This document shows, piece by piece, positions 26,491 through 34,697 of a stretch of 64,000 nt of DNA. Every line of letters starts with the position of its first letter. Position 1 is the first letter of the stretch. The translations under genes and the position numbers were made by a program. The notes beneath the pieces were generated by a model, which was not told where the DNA came from, ran no database searches, and saw only the letters and a program-made list of their open reading frames with translations. Source of the DNA: Rubrivivax sp. (lineage in GTDB: Bacteria > Pseudomonadota > Gammaproteobacteria > Burkholderiales > Burkholderiaceae_C); the NCBI GenBank assembly GCA_030653385.1, contig JAURZM010000055.1:1-64000 (forward strand), written 5' to 3'.

Positions 26491-26781
26491 ATGTCCGTTC
26501 TGACCGATGCCACCAGCCGCACCGACCTGCTCAACCGCCTGAAGCGCGCCGAGGGGCAGCTGCGTGGCATCCAGCGCATGCTGGAAGAGGGGCAGGAGTG
26601 CATGGACATCGCCACGCAGATGGCGGCCGTGCGCAAGGCGCTGGACAGCACCTACGTGCGCATGACGGTGTGTTTCATGCAGCAGGAATTGCACGCCCGC
26701 CTGGGCACCGACGCCGCTGCCGACACGCAGATCGAGTCGGTGCTGGAAGGTGTGCAGGACTTGCTGGGCAAGATCCGCTGA
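26491..26781 (+). CDS. CsoR/RcnR/FrmR-family repressor with atypical sensor residues
   Basis: This 96-residue all-helical regulator of the CsoR family starts LLNRLKRAEGQLRGIQRML, the DNA-binding helix. The first sensor Cys is present (C37 in GQEC). At the place where CsoR and FrmR have His (25 residues on) there is Phe62, and at the second CsoR/CstR Cys position (29 on) there is Glu66. Instead a Cys sits one position early (C61, TVCFMQQEL). It is therefore not a standard copper, nickel, formaldehyde or persulfide sensor by sequence, though two Cys could still form a thiol switch. ATG 26491 was chosen because the family begins here; 83 bp separate it from DUF2892 and an AGAAT candidate -10 lies at 26449. 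Confidence 0.9.
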   Translation: MSVLTDATSRTDLLNRLKRAEGQLRGIQRMLEEGQECMDIATQMAAVRKALDSTYVRMTVCFMQQELHARLGTDAAADTQIESVLEGVQDLLGKIR

Positions 26782-26842
26782 ACGCAGGCCACACGATGAA
26801 GCGGCCACGCCGGCATCGCCGCGGCCGTGTTCACCACGCGCG

Positions 26843-27841
26843 ATGACGGCCCCTGCCACCCCGCTGAAGTTCCTGGGCACCGCCTGGTTTTCGGTGGTCA
26901 TGGGCTTGTCGGGCCTGTCGCTGGCCTGGCACAGCGCCGTGCCCTTGATGGGCGAGGCCGCCGACGTCGCCGCGCTGGCCTTCGGCGCGGCCGCGGCGGC
27001 CGCCTTTGTTGCACTCGCACTGGGCAGCCTGTGGCGCGCAAGGCGCCACCCCGATGCCTGGCTCGAAGACCTGCGCCACCCTGTGCGCCACCCCTTCGTG
27101 GCGGCCATCGCGGTGTCGCTGATCCTGCTGGCCACGGTGGCGGTGTCGCTGTTTGGCGCCAGCCCGGCTGCGCGTGTGTTGTGGTGGGCCGGCTGCCTGG
27201 CGCAGCTGCTGGCCACGGTGTGGGTGCTGGCGCGCTGGTGGCGCGGCAACGGCGCGGGTGGGCTGCAGTGGGCGGGTGTCACGCCGGTGCTGCTGATTCC
27301 CGTTGTCGGCAATGTGCTGGCACCGCTGGCCGGCATGACGCTGGGGCACGGCGAATGGGCCACGGCGCAGTTTGGCATCGGGCTGATGTTCTGGCTGCCG
27401 GTGTTGGCGCTGGTCGCCGCCCGCGTGGTGGTGGCCGGGCTGTGGGCCGACCGGCTGCGGCCTTCGGTTTTCATCTTCATCGCACCGCCGGCGGTGGTCG
27501 GGCTCGTTCTGCTGCAACTGGGTGCGCCCCCCGCCGTGGGCTGGGCCTGCTGGGGCATGGCGCTGTTCTGCTTCTTGTGGGCGGCGACCCAGCTGCGGGC
27601 CATTGCCAGCCTGCCCTTTGCGGTGCCGCACTGGAGCCTGAGTTTTCCGCTGGCTGCGCTGGCCGCGCTGACGCTGCGCCTGGCCCAACCCGGCAGTGCA
27701 TGGGTGGTGCCGGCGATGGCGCTGCTGGCCCTGGCCACGCTGGTGGTGGCCGCGCTGCTGCTGGCCACGCTGCGCGGCCTGCGCAGTGGCAGCCTGCTGG
27801 CGCCGGAACCGGTGGCGGCCATCCGGCCCGTCGGCGCCTGA
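26843..27841 (+). CDS. SLAC1/TehA-type anion channel or transporter
   Basis: The 332-residue protein has about ten hydrophobic helices and reads as a SLAC1/TehA (tellurite-resistance/dicarboxylate transporter) family member: KFLGTAWFSVVMGLSGLSLAW at the start and VTPVLLIPVVGNVLAP in the middle, which recalls the conserved helix with the pore Phe. The family includes plant anion channels, TehA and the yeast sulfite exporter Ssu1. The start is ATG 26843, 61 bp after the CsoR-like gene, and it is probably cotranscribed. In this setting it may move an inorganic anion such as sulfite, but that is inference. Confidence 0.85.
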   Translation: MTAPATPLKFLGTAWFSVVMGLSGLSLAWHSAVPLMGEAADVAALAFGAAAAAAFVALALGSLWRARRHPDAWLEDLRHPVRHPFVAAIAVSLILLATVAVSLFGASPAARVLWWAGCLAQLLATVWVLARWWRGNGAGGLQWAGVTPVLLIPVVGNVLAPLAGMTLGHGEWATAQFGIGLMFWLPVLALVAARVVVAGLWADRLRPSVFIFIAPPAVVGLVLLQLGAPPAVGWACWGMALFCFLWAATQLRAIASLPFAVPHWSLSFPLAALAALTLRLAQPGSAWVVPAMALLALATLVVAALLLATLRGLRSGSLLAPEPVAAIRPVGA

Positions 27842-27973
27842 GGGCAGCGACACCACGGCGCCGCGGCAAGATTGCACACCCAGGTCGGGCGGCGTGTGCC
27901 CGAGTGTGTGCAAGTGACGCTGCCGGATGCCGATGGAAACGGACCGGCGCGTCGATGCCGCATGCTGCTGACC

Positions 27974-28612
27974 ATGAATCCATCAAAAAGAACCTTGGGC
28001 GTGTTTTGGCTGGCCGCGGCCAGTAGCCTGGCGGCTTGCGGCGGCGGTGGCGACACCGCAGCGCCCGCGCCGCCGACAGCCGGCTCGCCGGCGCCCACGC
28101 CCACACCCAGCCCAACACCCGCACCGCCCACGGCGTCGCCCACGCCCGGCCCTGGCGTGGCCGGTACACGCGCCACCTGCGGCCTGGCCAATTTCGAAGC
28201 CGACCTGATGGCGCGCATCAACGCCCAGCGTGCCTCCGGGGCCAGCTGCGGTGCGGAAGGCAGCTTCCCCGCTGCAGCAGCCCTGAGCTGGAACGCCGCG
28301 CTGACGCAGGCATCGCTGGTGCACAGCGACGACATGATGGCGCTCAACTTCTTCAGCCACACCGGGTCCAACGGCAGCAGCGCCGGCCAGCGCGCCACGA
28401 ACGCGGGCTACGTCTGGCAGACCTGGGGTGAAAACATCGCCGCCGGTCAGCCCACGGTCAACAGCGTGATGGACGCCTGGGTGGCCAGCCCCGGCCACTG
28501 CGCCAACCTGATGAACGCCCGCTTCCGCGACATCGGCCTGGCTTGTGTCAGCGGCAGCGCAAACAACACCTACCGCAGCTACTGGACCATGACGCTGGGC
28601 ACAGCGCGATAA
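27974..28612 (+). CDS. CAP (SCP/PR1) domain lipoprotein
   Basis: The N-terminus ends in the lipobox LAAC at about residue 22, so this should be a membrane-anchored, exported protein. A Pro/Thr/Ala-rich linker (residues 30-65) leads to a CAP domain: HSDDMMALNFFSHTGSNG, YVWQTWGENIAAGQ and MDAWVASPGHCANLMN. These are the CAP blocks with the cavity His and Glu residues. Bacterial CAP proteins are secreted; some bind lipids and others are proteases, but most are uncharacterised. I chose ATG 27974 over 27962 because it gives a typical lipoprotein signal. Confidence 0.87.
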   Translation: MNPSKRTLGVFWLAAASSLAACGGGGDTAAPAPPTAGSPAPTPTPSPTPAPPTASPTPGPGVAGTRATCGLANFEADLMARINAQRASGASCGAEGSFPAAAALSWNAALTQASLVHSDDMMALNFFSHTGSNGSSAGQRATNAGYVWQTWGENIAAGQPTVNSVMDAWVASPGHCANLMNARFRDIGLACVSGSANNTYRSYWTMTLGTAR

Positions 28613-28696
28613 AGCTCCCAAGGGGGGTGTCCGCCATCGGCCCGGCGGAGCCGGTGCCGTGCGAGGCCGCTGTGCATGAACGACGTGGCTGAAGCG

Positions 28697-29350
28697 TCAG
28701 GCGCCCTGTCGTTCCCCTGCAGCCGTGCTGGGCTGCGCTGGCAGGCCCGCCAGGTGGGCATCATCGGCCCAGCTGTCGATGTGCAGGGTGCCGCCGGCCC
28801 AGCGCAGGCGGTTGATGCCGGTGTTGGGAATCTCGCATTCACGCAGGCCGTCCAGCGACAGGCCGTTCGCGGTGCGCCACAACATGTCCAGCACACCGCC
28901 ATGCGTGACGATGACCAGGCGTTGCCCGGCACCGCCACCCGCCAGTTCACGAACGGCGTCGATGACCCGGGTGTGGAACTGCAGCAGGCTTTCACCCTTG
29001 GGCAGCGCAAACTGGCTGCGGTGTTCCAGCCACTGCTGCCACAGGTCGGGGTGGCGCTGTTTGATGGTCGGCACGTCCAGGCCTTCCAGCACACCGAAAC
29101 TCTGCTCGCGCAGGCCGGGCACCAGCTTGGGTGTTTTGCCCCAGGCCGCGGCCAAGGGTGCTGCGGTCTCCTGTGCGCGCACCAGGTCGCTGCTGAACAA
29201 CGCATCGTGTTGTTCGCGTGCAAGGCGTTGACCCAGGCGCGCCGCCTGTGCTTGGCCGGCGGCGTTCAGCGGCACGTCGATCTGGCCCTGGAAACGCTGC
29301 TGGCGGTTCCAGTCGGTTTCGCCGTGGCGAATGAAGAGCAGTTCGGTCAC
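28697..29350 (-). CDS. Histidine phosphatase family protein (phosphoglycerate mutase-like)
   Basis: The catalytic RHG motif opens the protein (ELLFIRHGETDWN), and the second His is in VIVTHGGVLDML near residue 150. The 217-residue length and the LFSSDLVRAQETA stretch fit the GpmB/CobC-like broad histidine phosphatases. The substrate is not predictable. The start is taken as GTG 29350, giving VTELLFIRHG and lying 22 bases after the VOC gene's stop on the same strand; the extension to 29479 in the ORF track is shadow. Confidence 0.9.
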   Translation of the reverse strand: MTELLFIRHGETDWNRQQRFQGQIDVPLNAAGQAQAARLGQRLAREQHDALFSSDLVRAQETAAPLAAAWGKTPKLVPGLREQSFGVLEGLDVPTIKQRHPDLWQQWLEHRSQFALPKGESLLQFHTRVIDAVRELAGGGAGQRLVIVTHGGVLDMLWRTANGLSLDGLRECEIPNTGINRLRWAGGTLHIDSWADDAHLAGLPAQPSTAAGERQGA

Positions 29351-29372
29351 GGCGCCGCGCTCACCGATGCAT

Positions 29373-29813
29373 TCACTTGGCAAACAGCTGGCTGCGGTCG
29401 CGAAAGCTCTTGAACTCCAGCGCATTGCCCGCCGGGTCGTAGAAGAACATCGTGGCCTGCTCGCCCACCAGGCCGGCAAACCGGATGTAGGGCTCGATGA
29501 CGAACTTCACGCCACGTTCGCGCAGCCGCGCGGCCAGGCTGTGGAAAACGTCCCAGTCCAGCACCACGCCGAAGTGCGGCACCGGCACGTCGTGGCCGTC
29601 GACCTCGTTGTGGTGGGCCTTGGCACGCGGCGGCGCCAGGTGGGCGACGATCTGGTGGCCGAAGAAGTCGAAGTCGATCCACTCGGCGCTGCTGCGGCCT
29701 TCGGGACAGCCCATCAGGCCGCCGTAGAAGTGGCGCGCAGCGGCCAGGTCGTCGACCGGGAAGGCCAGGTGGAAGGGGGTGAGGGTGGCTGGGGTGTTGG
29801 CGTTCGTCTGCAT
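29373..29813 (-). CDS. VOC (glyoxalase/dioxygenase superfamily) protein
   Basis: This 146-residue single-VOC-domain protein has metal-ligand candidates in [10 protein letters not shown] (His), HFGVVLDW (His) and ALEFKSF (Glu), close to the extradiol-dioxygenase-like group. The [13 protein letters not shown] ending is typical. Its reaction is not known. ATG 29813 gives the normal N-terminus and leaves the divergent hydrolase start 58 bp away. It is transcribed just ahead of the histidine phosphatase gene. Confidence 0.87.
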   Translation of the reverse strand: MQTNANTPATLTPFHLAFPVDDLAAARHFYGGLMGCPEGRSSAEWIDFDFFGHQIVAHLAPPRAKAHHNEVDGHDVPVPHFGVVLDWDVFHSLAARLRERGVKFVIEPYIRFAGLVGEQATMFFYDPAGNALEFKSFRDRSQLFAK

Positions 29814-29871
29814 CCCGCCAGCATACCCGGGCCCGGCATGTCCCCGGTGCGTGCTCTGGCACACTGCGTCG

Positions 29872-30579
29872 ATGCTTTCGGTGATTCTGCTGCCCGGCCT
29901 GGCCTGCGACCCTGAACTGTTCCAGCAGCAAGTGCCTGCACTGACCGATGCGGGTGCGCGGGTGCACATCAGCGACGTGCACCGCCGATTTGCCACGCTG
30001 CCGCAAATGGCCGCGGCGCTGCTGGCCGAACAGCCCGGCCCCCACGTGCTGGTGGGCGCGTCGATGGGCGGCATGCTGGCCATGGAATTGCATCGTCAAG
30101 CGCCGCAGCGGGTGCGGGCGCTGGGCTTGCTGGGCACCACCGCGCGGCCCGACACCCCCGAGCTGATCAAGCTGCGCACCCAGGCCTGCGAACTGTTTGC
30201 CAAGGGCCGCATGGACGAGGTGCTGCGTGCCAACGTGCTGTTTGCCTTCCACCCCACCCGCGCCCGCGAGGCCGGCCTGGTGGAGCGTTACCTGGCGATG
30301 ATCGGCCGCGCCGGTGCGCAGCAACTGATTGCGCAGAACCGCGCCGTGATGGCGCGGGTGGACAGCCGACCGCACCTGGGCGCCATCAACTGCCCGGTGC
30401 TGGTGGCCTGTGGTGAAGCCGACCAGCTGACAACACCGGAACATGCGCGCGAAATGGCGGCGCTGATGCCCCATGCGCAGTTGGACATCGTGCCCGGCGC
30501 CGGCCACATGCTGACGATGGAACAGCCGCAGCGCGTGAACACCCTGCTGCTGAACTGGCTGCGTTCGCTGGGCGGCTGA
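29872..30579 (+). CDS. Alpha/beta hydrolase
   Basis: This 235-residue enzyme has the alpha/beta hydrolase fold. The nucleophile elbow is GASMGG (about residue 64), the acid is in [13 protein letters not shown], and the His is in GAGHML. The oxyanion region LLPGLACD is at the N-terminus. It resembles small esterases of the MenH/BioH-like group, with no further hint of substrate. ATG 29872 starts directly with the first beta strand. The end converges on the Nudix gene with 19 bp between the stops. Confidence 0.88.
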   Translation: MLSVILLPGLACDPELFQQQVPALTDAGARVHISDVHRRFATLPQMAAALLAEQPGPHVLVGASMGGMLAMELHRQAPQRVRALGLLGTTARPDTPELIKLRTQACELFAKGRMDEVLRANVLFAFHPTRAREAGLVERYLAMIGRAGAQQLIAQNRAVMARVDSRPHLGAINCPVLVACGEADQLTTPEHAREMAALMPHAQLDIVPGAGHMLTMEQPQRVNTLLLNWLRSLGG

Positions 30580-30598
30580 AGCGCCGCGACCCTGGTGC

Positions 30599-31099
30599 CT
30601 AGCGCTTCACCTCGGGCTGCAGCACGCTGCTGTCGGTGATGACCAGGTCCAGCGGATGGCGCTGGCCGGCCAGGTGGTCCAGCACACACTGCAGCACCAG
30701 CGGGCTGCGATGGCGCGCTGCACTGGCCTGCAATTCGTCCAGCGTCATCCACAGCGTTTGCACGATGCCGGTGTCCAGCTGCCGGCCCGGCAGAACTTCC
30801 CCCACCGTGCCGCTGTAGGCCAGCCGCAGGTAGGTCACGTCTTCACCGGTGGCCGGCCGCAGGAAACGCGACAGGTAGACCCCCACCAAAGCCTGCGGCG
30901 TGAAAACCCGTGCCGTTTCTTCCAGCGCTTCGCGCACGACACCCTGCTGCGAGCTTTCGCCCGGGTCCAGGTGACCGGCCGGGTTGTTCAGCTTCAGGCC
31001 TTCGGGTGTGTGCTCTTCCACCAGCAGGAAACGCGGCGGCTGGCCACCGTCTTCGATGATGGCGGCGACGGTGACACTAGGGCTCCAGCGGCTTGGCAT
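30599..31099 (-). CDS. Nudix hydrolase, NudJ-like
   Basis: The Nudix box is complete: GHLDPGESSQQGVVREALEETA fits Gx5Ex7REUXEE. VTVAAIIEDG at the start, NNPAGHL before the box and RSPLVLQCVLD at the end match the NudJ (YmfB) group, which removes phosphate from nucleoside and thiamine-precursor di- and triphosphates. ATG 31099 was preferred (MPSRWSPSVTV); ATG 31108 is three codons earlier. It diverges from the S9 peptidase gene, sharing a very short upstream region. Confidence 0.88.
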   Translation of the reverse strand: MPSRWSPSVTVAAIIEDGGQPPRFLLVEEHTPEGLKLNNPAGHLDPGESSQQGVVREALEETARVFTPQALVGVYLSRFLRPATGEDVTYLRLAYSGTVGEVLPGRQLDTGIVQTLWMTLDELQASAARHRSPLVLQCVLDHLAGQRHPLDLVITDSSVLQPEVKR

Positions 31100-31116
31100 G
31101 GCCGGCATCGTAGTCG

Positions 31117-33141
31117 GTGCAGAATGGACCGCACAGACATGAACAGTGCGCCAGGGAGGCTCAGCTGATTCACGCCCACACAAGCCGCCGGCTGACTGCT
31201 GCCCTGCGTTGCCTGAGCGCGGCGCTGGCGTTGTGTGCCGGCGCCGTCAGCGCCAGTGAACCGGTCACCGTGGCGAAAAGGCCGCTGACGGTGGCCGACT
31301 TCCTGGCGCCCTACGGCGTGCAGCAGGCCGCCATCTCGCCCGACGGCCGGCACGTGGCGCTGATCGAACACCGGGGCCGCATTCACAGCTTGAAGCTGGT
31401 GCGCATCGAAGACCTCGATCAGCGTGTGCTGTTGTGGGGGCGCTGGGTCGAAGACGGCCGCTACCTGGTGAACAAACAGCCGCGCCGGGTGAGCTGGGTC
31501 AACAATTCGATCCTGGCCGTGGACATGGGCGCCGTTGCCGAGGCGCTGGACCTGACCGGCAAGAAGATCGCCGACCTGGGCTCAAGGGTCATTGGCAAAG
31601 CCGTGCCAGGCGATCCCGATTCGACGTTGATGCTCGTGCATGACGACGAGGACCTGGACACTGTGTCCGCAGTGGACGTGCAGACACGCAAGTCGCGCCG
31701 CTTGCGCTACCCCATGAGCGGCACGCCCAAACACTGGACCTTCGACGAACAGGGCGCGTTGCGCGCGGTGTTGCTGGCCGATTCATCCATCTGGCGCGAC
31801 GACACCACGCTGCGCCTGTGGTACCTGCCCGGCGGCCAGAAAGACTGGATGCCGCTGCTGGAACACAGGGTGACCGACGACACCTGGCTGCCCTTGGCCG
31901 CTTCAGCCGAGCGCGACGAACTGCTGGTGGCTTCGCGGCACCAGCGCGACAAGGTCGCCGTGTTCCGCTACACGCCACTGAAGGGTGACTTGGCGGCCGC
32001 CGAGCTGATGCTGGCCGACGAACACGCCGACGTGGCACCTGGCGAAAACCTGCGTGGTCAAACCGCCATGAGCTTCTACGCCCTGGGCCTGAAACCGCAG
32101 CGGCAATGGCTGGACCGCGACTGGCGCACGGTGCAGACCGCCGTGGACGAGGTGCTGCCCGGCCGGATCAATGATCTCAGCGGCAACCCGGCGGGCCAGG
32201 TGCTGATTCACTCCTACTCTGACCTGGACCCGGGCCGGTGGTTGTTGCTGGACGTGCCGAAAGCCGAGCTGCGCTTGCTGGCCATGCACCGACAACGCAT
32301 CGACCCAGCGCACATGCGGCCGATGGAGACCTACCACTACGCCAGCGCAGACGGCCTGCAGATCCCTGCCTTCCTGACCCGACCCGAAGGCCCGGCGCAG
32401 CCGCGCCCGACCGTGGTGCTGGTGCATGGCGGGCCCGCGGCGCGCGACCATTGGGGCTGGAATGCCGAGGTGCAGTTGCTGGCCTCTCGCGGCTACGTCG
32501 TGTTCCAGCCGCAGTTCCGCGGCTCCACAGGTTTTGGCAAGGCCTTCGAGGTGGCGGGCCACGGCCAATGGGGCCTGGCCATGCAGGACGACATCACGGC
32601 CGGCGTGCAAGACCTGGTGCGGCGCGGCATCGCCGACCCGCGCCGCATCTGCATCTACGGCGCCAGCTACGGGGGTTACGCGGCGATGTGGGGGCTGGTC
32701 AAGACACCCGAGCTCTACCGCTGCGGCGTCACGCTGTCCGGTGTGTCCGACATCGGCTACATGCTCACCGACTGGTCGGACAGCAACGGCGACAAGATGA
32801 CCCGCGAGCTGATGCGCCTGACCGTGGGTGACCGCAAGCGGCAGCAGGCCCAGTTCGATGCGGTGTCGCCGCTGAAACACGCGGCGCGCATCCAGGCCCC
32901 GGTGTTCATCGCCCATGGCGAAGAAGACGTGCGGGTGCCCTTCTCACACGCCAGCAAGCTGAGGTCGGCCCTGGACCGCGCGGGTAAAAGATACGAGTGG
33001 CTGGCGCTGCCCCATGAAGGCCACAGCTTGTTTTACCTGGCCAGCCAGCAACGCTTCTACGCACAGCTGCTGAAATTCCTGGACCAAAACCTGCTGCCCG
33101 CCGCAGCGCCCACCGAAGCGCCCGCCGAAGCAAAACCCTGA
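31117..33141 (+). CDS. S9 family prolyl oligopeptidase-like serine peptidase, exported
   Basis: The protein has a signal peptide (LTAALRCLSAALALCAGAVSASE), a beta-propeller N-terminal domain and a C-terminal alpha/beta hydrolase domain. The nucleophile is in GASYGGYAAMWG, the Asp in HGEEDVRVPF and the His in PHEGHSLF. It belongs to the acylaminoacyl-peptidase/dipeptidyl-aminopeptidase group, acting on peptides in the periplasm. The GTG at 31117 is the only ATG/GTG/TTG start before the signal peptide but has no ribosome-binding site. A CTG at 31165 has AGGGAGG five bases ahead and would give a classical signal peptide, so the real start may be CTG. Confidence 0.9.
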   Translation: MQNGPHRHEQCAREAQLIHAHTSRRLTAALRCLSAALALCAGAVSASEPVTVAKRPLTVADFLAPYGVQQAAISPDGRHVALIEHRGRIHSLKLVRIEDLDQRVLLWGRWVEDGRYLVNKQPRRVSWVNNSILAVDMGAVAEALDLTGKKIADLGSRVIGKAVPGDPDSTLMLVHDDEDLDTVSAVDVQTRKSRRLRYPMSGTPKHWTFDEQGALRAVLLADSSIWRDDTTLRLWYLPGGQKDWMPLLEHRVTDDTWLPLAASAERDELLVASRHQRDKVAVFRYTPLKGDLAAAELMLADEHADVAPGENLRGQTAMSFYALGLKPQRQWLDRDWRTVQTAVDEVLPGRINDLSGNPAGQVLIHSYSDLDPGRWLLLDVPKAELRLLAMHRQRIDPAHMRPMETYHYASADGLQIPAFLTRPEGPAQPRPTVVLVHGGPAARDHWGWNAEVQLLASRGYVVFQPQFRGSTGFGKAFEVAGHGQWGLAMQDDITAGVQDLVRRGIADPRRICIYGASYGGYAAMWGLVKTPELYRCGVTLSGVSDIGYMLTDWSDSNGDKMTRELMRLTVGDRKRQQAQFDAVSPLKHAARIQAPVFIAHGEEDVRVPFSHASKLRSALDRAGKRYEWLALPHEGHSLFYLASQQRFYAQLLKFLDQNLLPAAAPTEAPAEAKP

Positions 33142-33253
33142 GCGCCCACGGCTGGCAAGCCGGGGCTGACCACAGGCCGGCTTGCAGGGGAATTGTGTTA
33201 GCTTCACGCGCCCCAAATCACAAGACACCGGCCAGCAGCCGCGAGGAGGCTTC

Positions 33254-34369
33254 ATGCTCATTGGCGTACCGCTCGAAACCGCAGCGGGAGAGACCCGCGT
33301 CGCGGTCACTCCCGAGACGGCCAAAAAACTGACGGCCCAGGGCCACACCGTGCGGGTGCAAAGTGGTGCCGGCATTGCCGCCAGCGCCACCGACGAGGTC
33401 TACACCGCGGCCGGCGCCGAGATCACCGACCGCGCCGGCGCCTTGGCCTGCGAACTGGTGCTGAAGGTGCGCAGCCCCGATGCCGACGAGTTGAGCCTGA
33501 TGAAAAGCGGCACCGCGCTGGTGGGCATGCTGAACCCCTTCGACAAGGACAACCTGGCGCGCCTGGCCACGGCCGGCATCACCAGCTTCGCGCTGGAAGC
33601 CGCACCGCGCACGACCCGCGCGCAGAGCATGGACGTGCTGTCGAGCCAAGCCAACATCGCCGGCTACAAGGCCGTGATGATGGCCGCCGACAAGTACCAG
33701 CGCCTGTTTCCGATGTTGATGACGGCCGCCGGCACCATCAAGGCCGCACGGGTCGTGATCCTGGGCGTGGGTGTGGCCGGCCTGCAGGCCATTGCCACGG
33801 CCAAGCGGCTGGGTGCGGTGATCGAGGCTTCCGACGTGCGGCCTTCGGTGAAAGAGCAGGTCGAGTCGCTGGGCGCGAAGTTCATCGACGTGCCCTACCT
33901 GACCGACGAAGAAAAGGAAGCCGCCGTGGGTGTGGGCGGTTACGCCAAGCCCATGCCGCCCAGCTGGATGGACCGCCAGAAGGTGGAAGTGGCCAAGAAG
34001 GTGGCGGCAGCCGACATCGTGATCAGCACCGCGCTGATCCCGGGCCGCGCGGCACCGGTGTTGATCACCGAAGACATGGTGAAGAGCATGAAACCCGGCA
34101 GCGTGATCGTCGACATGGCGGCACCCGCCGGTGGCAACTGCCCGCTCACCGAAGCCGGCAAGACGGTGGTCAAACACGGTGTCACGCTGGTCGGCGAGAC
34201 CAACATCCCTGCGCTGGTCGCGGCGGATTCTTCGAGCTTGTACGCGCGCAACGTGCTCGACTTCCTGAAGCTGGTGTTGCCCAAGGACAGTGGTTTCGTC
34301 GTGCCGATGGACGACGACATCGTCGTCGCCTGCCTGATGACGCAGTCGGGCGAAGTGAAGAGGAAATAG
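33254..34369 (+). CDS. pntAA: NAD(P) transhydrogenase subunit alpha part 1 (PntAA)
   Basis: This is the NAD(H)-binding dI component of the proton-translocating transhydrogenase that makes NADPH from NADH using the proton gradient. The N-terminal AlaDh/PNT domain (GETRVAVTPETAKKL) and the Rossmann motif GVGVAGLQA near residue 175 are intact. GAGGAGG lies eight bases ahead of ATG 33254. At 371 residues it matches the three-subunit form, where PntA is split. It is the first gene of pntAA-pntAB-pntB. Confidence 0.96.
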   Translation: MLIGVPLETAAGETRVAVTPETAKKLTAQGHTVRVQSGAGIAASATDEVYTAAGAEITDRAGALACELVLKVRSPDADELSLMKSGTALVGMLNPFDKDNLARLATAGITSFALEAAPRTTRAQSMDVLSSQANIAGYKAVMMAADKYQRLFPMLMTAAGTIKAARVVILGVGVAGLQAIATAKRLGAVIEASDVRPSVKEQVESLGAKFIDVPYLTDEEKEAAVGVGGYAKPMPPSWMDRQKVEVAKKVAAADIVISTALIPGRAAPVLITEDMVKSMKPGSVIVDMAAPAGGNCPLTEAGKTVVKHGVTLVGETNIPALVAADSSSLYARNVLDFLKLVLPKDSGFVVPMDDDIVVACLMTQSGEVKRK

Positions 34370-34372
34370 CAC

Positions 34373-34696
34373 ATGGACATCGTCAGCCCCACCGTCACCA
34401 ACCTGATCATCTTCGTGCTGGCCATCTACGTGGGTTACCACGTGGTGTGGACCGTCACACCCGCGCTGCACACACCGCTGATGGCGGTGACCAATGCCAT
34501 CAGCGCCATCGTCATCGTCGGCGCCATGCTGGCCGCGGCGCTGACCGAAACCACGCTGGGCAAGACCATGGGCGTGCTGGCGGTGGCGCTGTGTGCCGTC
34601 AACGTCTTCGGTGGCTTCCTGGTCACCCGGCGCATGCTGGAAATGTTCAAGAAAAAAGAGAAGAAGGCCCCGGCGGCCACCAAGGAAGGTCACTGA
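34373..34696 (+). CDS. pntAB: NAD(P) transhydrogenase subunit alpha part 2 (PntAB)
   Basis: This small membrane subunit (107 residues, about three helices) carries the transmembrane part split from PntA: VVWTVTPALHTPLMAVTNAISAIVIVGA is the family core. A charged tail (FKKKEKKAPA) ends it. It starts three bases after the pntAA stop and is followed by pntB after one base. Confidence 0.95.
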   Translation: MDIVSPTVTNLIIFVLAIYVGYHVVWTVTPALHTPLMAVTNAISAIVIVGAMLAAALTETTLGKTMGVLAVALCAVNVFGGFLVTRRMLEMFKKKEKKAPAATKEGH

Positions 34697-34697
34697 C

